Positions 18,797 through 27,712 of a stretch of 64,000 nucleotides of DNA are shown here, piece by piece. Position numbers and translations under genes: made by a program. The DNA is taken from NCBI GenBank assembly GCA_037043015.1, contig CM073326.1, positions 11,478,345 to 11,542,344 of the forward strand, in the 5' to 3' direction. The notes under the pieces were generated by a model. That model was not told where the DNA came from. It did not search any database and saw nothing but the letters and a program-made list of their open reading frames with translations. The DNA is from Bryum argenteum (taxonomy: Eukaryota > Streptophyta > Bryopsida > Bryales > Bryaceae). Each line of letters begins with the position of its first letter. Position 1 is the stretch's first letter.

Positions 18797-20282
18797 TTAG
18801 TGCGTCCGCACCACGTTCTCCCGGCCCGGCTTGTGGATCAACTCCACATTCATAAGCACTAAGGTATCATACCACCTCAATTGCTTTGGTGTGACTTTGG
18901 CTTGTGTCTCAAAGTACTTCAATGAAACATTATCGGTGAATACCTTGGTCTTGTGGAGACCAAGGTAATGTTGCCATGTCTTCAAACAATGCACCACGGC
19001 AAACATCTCCTTTTCATGCGTTGGCCAATTGATTTGAGTGCCATCCAATTTCTTGCTCTCAAATGCAATTGGCCTTCCTTCTTGCATGAGCACTCCCCCG
19101 ATGACAAAGTCACTTGCATCGGTATGCACCTCAAAAGGCTTCTCAAACTCGGGGAACTTCAATACCGGCGGGGAGGAGAGTTTCTCCTTGAGTTCTTGAA
19201 AGGCTTGCTCACATGACTCGGTCCACTCCAAGGTCAAGTTCTTCTTAAGCAAATCGGACATGGGCTTAGCAATCTTGGAGAAGTTCTTTATGAACCTCCT
19301 ATAATAATTAGCCAACCCAAGAAATGACCTCACTCCTTTTTGTGAAGTAGGTCGGCTCCACTTGATTGCTTCTACCTTCTTGTGGTCCGGTTTGACACCT
19401 TGCCCCGTCATAATGTGTCCCAAGAACTCAATCTCTTGCAAGCCAAACTCACTTTTCTCCCCATTTGCATACAATTTATTGTCCCTAAGTTTTTGAAGCA
19501 CAATTGCAAGGTGTTGTGCATGCCCTTCCTCGGTTTTGGAGAACACCAATATGTCATCAATGTAGACAATGACAAACACATCCATCTCTTGATGGAACAC
19601 CGTATTCATAAGGGTTGTGAACGTTGATGGGCGTTGCACAACCCAAAAGGCATCACCAAAAACTCATAAGACCCATATCTAGTCCTACAAGCGGTTTTCT
19701 CCACATCCTCGGCCGCAATCAAGATTTGGTAATATCCCGACTTCAAGTCGATCCGGCTAAAATACTTGGCCCCCGCCAACCGGTCAAAGAGATCATCAAT
19801 TCGAGGCAAAGGGTAGTTGTTTTTGATAGTGATCTTATTGAGCGCCCGTTAATCCACGCACATGCGTAGTTTCCCTCCTTCTTGTCCACAAACAAGACAA
19901 GGTGCTCCATAAGGTGACTTGCTTTGGCGGATATACCCTTTGCCAAAAGCTCATTGAGTTGTTTCTTCAACTCTACCAACTCCCTTTGGTTCATCCGGTA
20001 AGGTGCCTTGGATGGCGGTGCCGCTCCCGGCACCAACTCGATCTTGTGATCAACCTCTCTTCGTGGCGGTAACTCATCCGGCAACTCCTCCGTGAGAACA
20101 TCACCAAAGCCTTGGATGACCTCCCGAATACATTTGGGAGGTGTTGAGTTAGAAGTGGGCTTATTCCCTTCAACTCCCAAATCGGTCCTTAGCATTATCA
20201 AGAACCGGGTTTCCTCTAACTCCTCTAAGTTCACCAAGTTGATCCTACTCCCCAACATGTTGGGTGCCTTGGTGAACTCCAA
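18797..20282 (-). pseudogene. Reverse transcriptase and RNase H region (frame-broken)
   Basis: Reverse transcriptase is spread over three open stretches: 19743-20282 (N-terminal RT, APYRMNQRE block), 19606-19809 ([13 protein letters not shown] and [10 protein letters not shown]) and 18797-19639 (YIDD catalytic motif, thumb, then RNase H with HTDAS, HEKEM and FTDN). Small indels near 19.87 and 19.63 kb, plus a stop just after the VD block near 19.85 kb, prevent a continuous product. The domains themselves are well conserved, so the breaks are recent or are base-calling errors. Confidence 0.9.
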
Positions 20283-20291
20283 CTCAATCTC

Positions 20292-21572
20292 CTAGCCTTC
20301 GGGGTTGGCAACCACACTCAATGGCCGCCTCCTTATATCCACCCCATAGGTGTCAAAGAAAATATTACCCAAGATGAGATCAATCCCATCCATCTCACAA
20401 ACCGTGAAGTTTTCCACAAAGGTGAAGTTTTGACACTTCACTTGTACTCCCGTAGCTACAAGGCATGTTTGGTGAGGCTTGCCTTTTGCAAACCTCACTT
20501 GGATGGGCTTGCTTGCCTTGCTCAAATGCAAGCCCATCCTCTTCGCAGCTTCCGGACTTATGAACGAGTGGGTTGCCCCTGTATCCAACAGAAAGCAATT
20601 GTCACTTTTACCAACAACTCCTTTTAGGAACAACAAGCCACCACCTAATTTGGAGCAACTTGCTCTTGCAATGAAACCCCCTTCCAATAGGTGACTTGTA
20701 ACAAGGATTCTCCTATTTTCCAAACTCACCTTTGGTTTGGAGCAATCCTTTGCCATGTGGCCCTTTTCTCCACAATTGTAACAAGTTATGTGACTTGTCT
20801 CCTTCTTGGACTTGTCCCCACTTTTGGTTTTGTCCTTAGCAAACTTGTCTTTCCCATCCTTGGAAGGCCCACCCTCACCGCCTTTATGCTTTTGCCAACC
20901 ATGTTTCTTGTGTTGGCGCTTTGACTGCGACTTGCCTTGCTCCCCGGTGGAAGTCCCTTCTTTAGAAGTCTTCCGGTGACCTTCATCATCACCAATTCTT
21001 TCTGTCAACTTGAGCAACTCGGCACAAGTTTCTGGCAGCTTTGGCATCCTAAATAATGCCTGCTCCGCCCAACCTTGGAGTCCATTGAAGAAAATGACCT
21101 TTTTGGCCAATTCATCTAACTTCGGGAGCACATTTAAATGTGCATTGAAATCCCTCACATAGGCATGAAGGGTGCCCGTTTGCTTCAATCGCACAAGGGC
21201 CATGCCATCCCGAATGTCTTGGTACTCCGGGGTGAAGCGCTCACTTAGGATCTCCTTGAAACCGGTCCAAGTTAAGTTGCTCACTACTCCCGCATTTTCA
21301 TCCCGGAAACGAGTCCACCACAAAAGGGCATGCTCTTTCAAGAAGGTCACGGCAATGGTGATCTTGTCCTCTTCACGAGCTCTTTGGGCCTCAAAGTAGA
21401 GCTCAAGTTCCACAATGAAGTCCTTGACCTTGTTTGCCTTGTCCAATCCCGTGAAGGAAGAGGGCAAGTTAGTCTTGCACAACTTGCGGGAAGAAGGGCT
21501 TGATGCCCTCCCCTTGAGCTCCTTGATCTCTTTTTGCATGACTTGAAGAGTTTTGACAAGCTCATTGAACAT
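20292..21572 (-). CDS. Gag with zinc knuckle and aspartic protease (gypsy)
   Basis: 426-codon open frame. The N-terminal part is a retrotransposon gag/capsid domain (LLWWTRFRD, FTPEYQDIRDGMALVRLKQ). A Lys-rich spacer and a single CCHC zinc knuckle (CYNCGEKGHMAKDC) follow, then a retropepsin active site (LLDTGATHSFI) and ILGNIFF near the end. The frame ends at a TAG (20292-20294); the RT stretch continues in the same frame beyond it. Codons upstream of the Met (toward 21.75 kb) remain open and acidic, so the true start may lie further upstream. Confidence 0.9.
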   Translation of the reverse strand: MFNELVKTLQVMQKEIKELKGRASSPSSRKLCKTNLPSSFTGLDKANKVKDFIVELELYFEAQRAREEDKITIAVTFLKEHALLWWTRFRDENAGVVSNLTWTGFKEILSERFTPEYQDIRDGMALVRLKQTGTLHAYVRDFNAHLNVLPKLDELAKKVIFFNGLQGWAEQALFRMPKLPETCAELLKLTERIGDDEGHRKTSKEGTSTGEQGKSQSKRQHKKHGWQKHKGGEGGPSKDGKDKFAKDKTKSGDKSKKETSHITCYNCGEKGHMAKDCSKPKVSLENRRILVTSHLLEGGFIARASCSKLGGGLLFLKGVVGKSDNCFLLDTGATHSFISPEAAKRMGLHLSKASKPIQVRFAKGKPHQTCLVATGVQVKCQNFTFVENFTVCEMDGIDLILGNIFFDTYGVDIRRRPLSVVANPEG

Positions 21573-21848
21573 TTCATCTCGTGCCTTCCGCTTGTAGCCT
21601 CGTTTCCCGGGAACGGGACTTGAGGGAACTTCTTCCTCATCATGGTGAGTGTCCTCTTCACCACTAGCAACTTCCCTTGGGTCCCCTTGCTCCTCTTGAA
21701 TTTCCTCCCGCTCTTCCGAGACATCTTGAGAAAACTCCTCATTAGGGGCATCCCGGCCTCAAGGGCTTGACTACGTGTGTTCGGGCCACGTCGCGAGCTT
21801 CCGCCCTCGTGCCATCCTACTCTTGATTGGATCCCGTAACGTAGCTTT

Positions 21849-21860
21849 GCTACGATACCA
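21849..21860 (-). other. Primer-binding site of the gypsy element
   Basis: On the - strand, two bases after the 5' LTR, the sequence TGGTATCGTAGC resembles the initiator-Met tRNA primer site common in plant LTR elements (TGGTATCAGAGC), with two mismatches in the middle. Confidence 0.65.
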
Positions 21861-21862
21861 AG

Positions 21863-23178
21863 TGTCGCGGCCCTAATTACTCCCACTCTTTTTTTCTTCA
21901 AGTAAGCTTTACTTGGTAGCGGAATCACGGCTTATTTTGTTGGTAGCAACCGGCCGACAACTTAGCTAACACCGCACATGCCAAGCACACACAATGTTAG
22001 CACCATTTCTAGTCAAGGTGTCCAACCCAACCCACTCGACTCCCCAACTCATGACCGGAACCCGTAAACCGAACTCCCACAAAACACATGGGCATGCCAC
22101 TTGGTGGCACGGGCGGCCTTCCACACATGTCCAAGCTCCCAAGGGTGGCACTACTCACCCACGGAGCTAACCGCCCAGCATATTGTCCAACTCCCCACTA
22201 GTCCCCTTCCATTCATGTCTACACTCTCCATTCGGGACATTACCGAAAACGCACTACTTTTCACGGGGACTAGTTTGGAGCGGGACACTTTTCCAACCCA
22301 ATGTTTCGGGATGCACACCACAAGCATCCCATAGCGCCCAAGGTGCGGGAGTGAGGCTCCATCCCAAGCCTCACCCCTTAGAGCCACCCCGGCTCTCCTC
22401 GGCACCATGTGGAAGTGAGGAGGAGACCACCCCTCCTCATAGTACTCTCTGAGTCTTGGTAGGCCCCCCTCTTGTGTTGAGGGGCCTTCCGTGACACACT
22501 TTTGTTTTGGAAGACCACCCGTTTTGCCTTAGCCTCAAAAACGGGCCGTATCTTCTTCTCGGGCTAACTTGTAGCTTAGTTATCCAAATGGGACGTGCGA
22601 GCCCATTTTCGACATCTACTCTTTGAGTAGATGTCGATAGACTCCTCACTTGTCCCAATCGGAGCTTCTATGTGGGAGCTATGCTCCTCTGAACATTTGG
22701 GAGTCCCGGGAGGCAGCAGTCCCGGAGTCCCGAAGTCCCGATGCTTTGGAGAGCCATATCTCCCAAAGCATTGCTTTGCTCCTCACGAGCCTTAGCATTT
22801 TGGAAAGCTCTTGTCTAGAGCTTTCCAAAGACATGCAACATGCCGCCATCCAAGAAGGACGACATTTTGAGTCCCGAAAGGTAACACTCCCGAGTCCCGG
22901 AGTGTCCCGGAACGCGCTCCAACTTTGGAGAGCCATATCTCATGACTCACAACTCCAAATCGCGCGTTCTTTGGACCTATGGGTGCGTGCTTAAACAAGG
23001 TTTCCAACCATGTAAAGCACACCACCAAGTTCGTCCCGAGTACGACGCCATTGCGTGCTGTTTGCTCGGGACTCCCCTTAGTCATTTCACCTTGTCTCTT
23101 GCCAAGCCCGGGACGTCACTCCCGGGGTCCTCTTGGCTCACCACGGTGTTCGGGCATCCTTTTGAAAGGGATGTGACA
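21863..23178 (-). repeat. 5' LTR of the gypsy element
   Basis: 1316 bp with intact TGTC...GACA ends. The same 12-bp hairpin is present at 22610-22636. GGTCA follows directly at 23179-23183 as the target-site duplication. Confidence 0.94.
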
Positions 23179-23420
23179 GGTCAGGAAGTTGCTGCGACCT
23201 GAGCATCAATTCTCGAGCAGGAGATGCGCCTAAGAAACTTCGACACCCGTGAAGAAAAATTGAATTAAATATATATTAAAAAAAGACCAGCTCATGCGAG
23301 AAGAAGGCCAATGACTGTTGCTCTGGTCTTGAGGTTGTTGTCTAGGAACTCCACCTTGCTATTGAATGACTATGGACAATGTGGCTAGTGTGCCTTGTGA
23401 CTCCAATGCCCATGAAACGA

Positions 23421-23421
<1 letters not shown>

Positions 23422-23457
<36 letters not shown>
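23422..23457. repeat. Uninterrupted poly(A) tract
   Basis: About 36 consecutive A residues in the spacer between the LTR element and the piggyBac relic. It could be a retroposed tail, but no retroposed body is recognised to its left. The rest of 23184-23750 has nothing else of note. Confidence 0.85.
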
Positions 23458-23460
<3 letters not shown>

Positions 23461-23750
23461 AAAATTCTTATAAGAGTCATTATGAGTAGAGCTTGATCAC
23501 ATCACTCAAATCCAACACATATCACAAATTTTGAATAAAGTAAAGGATTCCAAAAGAGAAGATAAAGTAATGAGAATGATAATTTTAAGCACTTACATGG
23601 AATCAAGTACAAAGTTGACGGCAAATGTATAGTTCCATGTGCCACCTCTCATTGCAGCCTTGTCAGAGACACATCGATTTGCCACCACATTTGTGACAAT
23701 AAGAATGCGGATTATGTGCATTGCAAACAACACACCAACATCGTAACTTG

Positions 23751-25556
23751 CTATAAGGAGTGCATATCAATGGGCGGCGTGGCCGCGTGGCACGGGAGGA
23801 AGTGTTCTCGAGGGTGCATATTTCTCATAGGCCACTCCTTTAGAAGGACTTTGCATAAGCCCTTCTTGAATTGGAGATGAGTCATACGAGAGACCGGAAC
23901 CCGCCGTTGAATTTGTCCACACAATCTAGATAGTAAATGTACATGTTTACAACCATCATATCCAATGGAAAAAAAAGAAGATACGGTGTGACCATTTGTG
24001 GCGCCGTACCTGACAACTATAGGATGCCCGTAATTGATCAGCAACATCTACACTATGCATATGTGCGGTATATTCACCCAATACCAGTGATGTTTGAATT
24101 CACATCTCCATTACGCCATGGTACCGTTATTACTTTCTTACATGGAGCATGGATGGGCAACGAATGAGTAAAAATAAGAAGCACCGACTTCTTATCTTTC
24201 CACATGACACATGAAATAGTTTGTGGGTCATGCATTCGCCATAGAGTTGTGCATTGGGGCAAAATTTTGAAAAGATTTGTATTTTTCAATGACAATGGAA
24301 GGCCAATTTTGTCAGACCTTATAGTTCAACATGCATACACCCCCATGCTAAAAGAGTTGTGAAAAAGCCTATACTTGAGAAATAATTGTTCATGGCCACA
24401 CAATGACCACGGTCCCAAAGTCCATCTACCAACCTTAGAACCATATTATGAGCTGACCGGGCATCTCCAACATTAGGTGAGGTTGTTCCATAGGCAAGGG
24501 AGCAAATCCATTGTCCTTGCTACAATAAATTTCAAAATTCCATACGAATTTGGACTTTGAACATGCCAAGCACCAAACTTTCAAGCCCCACTTTTGGGGC
24601 TTTTTAGACATATATTGCCTAATGGATGAATATATCCCCTTATACCTAATTATCATTTCATCAATAGTTATATGTTCCCCAAGATTCCACACCATTTTGC
24701 ACCTCTCTCGTATTGAGTTTACTAACCATCTTGTTTCTCCGATCCTATCATATCCGAGGTCCTCCCTAGACATCCCTTCCATGTTTGTAAGATGAATAAA
24801 CCTTCTCAAATCGATAAACTAGGCCCTAGTAATAATATTAGAAATAATGGGGCAATTGAATAAATTATCTTGCATCCAATAAGTTTTGTAGTTTGGTTGA
24901 ACTTTCAACCCTACATATGTACAAAGCTAGAGCCATAAATACATGAAGGCCACATATTGTCAAATTGTCCCAATAGGAACCTCCCTTGGTATTGTCATGT
25001 TCATCTAAAGGAGATGTGCCATAGCGGTTGGTTTCTACAACAATTGTGGATAAAATTTGTGGAGTCCCAAAAATCCCAAACATTCCCAAAAACTTGGAAG
25101 TACACGGTGATTTCGAAAAGGGCCTTGTCTTGGACCTGAAAATAAAGTTGGCATAAGATTATAAACAATGCTTGGATTTCCCCAAGTCTCATCTTTGAAA
25201 TCCCATCTTAGTCCATCTTCTTGTTGTGCCAAATCTTATTCACTTCCTCCCCAACACTTTTAGAAGGACTCTCAATATCAGAGAGGGTTTTACTACTCTC
25301 ACCATTCAATGCACCCCTTCTACCATGATTATTTATCCCTCTTCTTGTAGGGCCAATATCATTGCACATTAGATCCCCCCCCCCCAATTTCATCACCTTC
25401 AAAATCATTACCGGCTACATCATCTACACCCCGTCCATCGAGTTGTCCAATTTCTCTACTTGTTTCGTCACGACTCAAGTTGGGAGGCCTTACAGTGCTG
25501 CTCAACTCACGAGCTATATGCAATCCTTGAGCAATACAATCCTCTTTTGATAACAA
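23751..25556 (-). pseudogene. piggyBac-type transposase relic (DDE_Tnp_1_7)
   Basis: Decayed cut-and-paste transposase in several frames on the - strand. From N to C terminus: an Asp-rich leader (25208-25556), a GLRWDFKDETWG block (25035-25232), DEHDNTKGGSYWDNLTICGL (24865-25089), then RRFIHLTN, SIRERC, ITIDEMIIRYKG and QYMSKKPQKWGLKVW (24435-24809), and a C-terminal part with QRRVPVSRMTHLQFKKGLC (23751-24047). The first catalytic Asp of the family is present in TIDE (24660-24662). The later catalytic region is too degraded to read. Stops and frameshifts rule out an intact product. No terminal repeats or TTAA ends were found around it. Confidence 0.85.
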
Positions 25557-26560
25557 CCTCCTTCGTTAAGAGGCAACATCCAAGTTAGAAAAGCCTTCAT
25601 TGATATCCGACAACAATACGTCATCAGATTCCTCTAGATGCACAACAACTGGCTTTGATTGGGTCGATAGGACCCTGCTTCGATGGCATGCATTTTGAAG
25701 CTCGCTTTAGGCAATAATGCAACCTTGTTGCGGGATTCAAAAGATTAGTGTTTGCTCTTGGATTAGCGTGACTGATCGGAGAAATGGTAAAAACGGTATT
25801 TAGCAATAAGTTCAAGGTCGGTAATAACTCCTGTTGGGAGCAGATGATACCGTCGGTTATTCACGACAATGTCGAGGTCGTCAGTTGTGTTGGGTCGGCT
25901 ATTCACAATAATGTCGAGGTCGATATCTCCCTCAATAATAAGCTCTTGTGAACAACACTGGTCCTTGACTACACACCGCTTACGCTCTGCAACCATCGAA
26001 CGCTTCACAGTCAATGACACCTCCACCACTGTCCACGTTGATACTCCTTCCGCAAGGCTTCCACCTCCATTAGTGATTGCCGGTGATGAGACCTTGACTT
26101 CTTAATCGACGCTCTTTGAAACTGCAATTTTGATCCTACCCTCAACTCCCCGCAACAAAATCTCACTACTGTACCTAGTATCACTTCATGAAGTTCAATC
26201 GACACTTCGGCAGTGTAGATTCATGAGCTTCTTTCCTCACTATCCCTTGCAATTTATCTCTGCAACCGTAGCAACTTCCTGTAGAGACTTGCGTAAGAAC
26301 TCTTATAACCAACCATTTTGATATTTTGCAATATTTGTAATAACCGTTGGAGAAAGACATGTAATTTGCCTTGTTGTGTGTTGTAAACCTATTGCATATG
26401 TTTGGTGATCCAGAAAGGTGAGTAGTTAACAATAGATAACGCATTTTTACCAACTTAGCTAATTCATTAGCTGTTCCAAAACTAATAAACTGAATAAATG
26501 AATTAGAGTTTACAAACCCCAACAACAATAGTAATTGCACACGGTAACAGGAAGGAGAGC
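25557..26560. other. Spacer, nothing recognised
   Basis: Contains a short imperfect direct repeat around 25850-25920 (ATTCACGACAATGTCGAGGT and its ATTCACAATAATGTCGAGGT variant) and no supported gene. Short open frames on both strands match nothing I know. Confidence 0.4.
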
Positions 26561-26598
26561 AAAGCGGTGTGCGTGGCCAACTCAGACAGTTCTGACCC

Positions 26599-26606
26599 TA
26601 TAAAAT
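26599..26606 (+). promoter_or_regulatory. TATA-like box upstream of the RING gene
   Basis: TATAAAAT at the edge where AT-rich spacer changes to more GC-rich leader sequence, about 1.1 kb before the RING start codon. The long distance implies a long, spliced 5' UTR; a leader intron with donor GTAAGC at 27617 and acceptor ending 27696 is plausible. Position and sequence only; unproven. Confidence 0.35.
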
Positions 26607-27712
26607 CCAACGTGGCGGCCACGGGGCATAGGAACCCTGGAACTGGCGTGTCGCTCGCTCTTGCGTTTCGTGGTCACAGGAGCATCGATTCTTCTTCAAT
26701 TCAAAAGCCCACCGTCGCCCCAGCAATCATCTGCAGACAGACGAGTCGGGTGTGCTCGCACATTCCGCGTTTGAATTCCGAGCAGGCTGCCGTTGCTGCG
26801 CTCCTGCATTTGAAGGTTCTAGCTCTCTCTTTCTCACCCCATATTTTCACGCGCGTGCCGAATCAATTCGGCGTTCGCACATTCTAGGGGCAGTGTATAT
26901 GCCACCGCGCTGACCCGATTGCTCGAATTTGCAGACCCATTTGCATTTCAGTCATCACACGTGTTGCCTTGAAAATCTCGTCGCTGGGTTGCTCGGAGGT
27001 GAGCTTTTCGATGCTCCACTCCTTTCTCTTTTTTTTTCTGCTCCTTGCGAATTCGTGATCGCCGGTCTGAGTCATCGCAGACAGAACCACCTTCGTGCGG
27101 ATATTTCCAATTAGGGTTTTGAAAGTATCTTTGCATTGCGATTATTCGGAGTTACATCGATGTTTTCAATTATAATTGTAGAGGGTTCGGTTTCTCTTGC
27201 CACTTAGTGATAGTTCTGTGTCTTTTGCGTAGTGATGAGGTGGGGTATATAGCGTTGTAGCAGGCAGCTCTGTGGGCAGGGACACTTTTCAATTTTTTAG
27301 TGTTCATCGCCTTCTTAGGGTTTTCTGTGGATTCTTCTTTTTGAAGAAGTAGCGAGAGGTTTTTGTTGGCGAGTTTTGTTCGGTGTGTAGGTAATTCTTA
27401 TTGTGCGATCGGCTCTGAACTGAACAGGAATTATTTTAGAAGCTTGTCGGTACAATCTATGCGAGTTTAAGTAGGGCTCGATGATTCCTCACCGCCATTT
27501 TGGGGGTTGGCCGACTGATACATGCCGACTTGACCAAAAATCTGAGTCTCCAGAGTGTTGTTGTGCAGGTGATAACGAGAGCTATGTGATTCTGCTCGAT
27601 CGTGCAGCAGCTTCTTCTGTAAGCCCTCTTTACTTTTTCTTTTGTGTCTTAGTTGTGTGTTGTGGAAATGTATTGATTGTTTGTATATTTGTGCAGGGAC
27701 GTAGTATCCGAC

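Larger units (their letters stand above)
14877..23178 (-). mobile_element. Ty3/gypsy LTR retrotransposon (chromovirus), full length
   Basis: 8.3-kb element transcribed from the - strand, with order gag, protease, RT, RNase H, integrase and chromodomain. Both LTRs are 1316 bp. The 5-bp duplication GGTCA flanks it at 14872-14876 and 23179-23183. The primer-binding site, a purine tract and all domains can be located, but the coding frame is interrupted by one in-frame stop and several frameshifts. It is therefore probably non-autonomous as read here. The 3' untranslated part lies at about 16210-17268. Confidence 0.95.

Noticed and set aside
25763-26029. Minus-strand frame upstream of the piggyBac relic as its N-terminus
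   Set aside because: No similarity to transposase leaders is visible and it contains an internal direct repeat; left unassigned.
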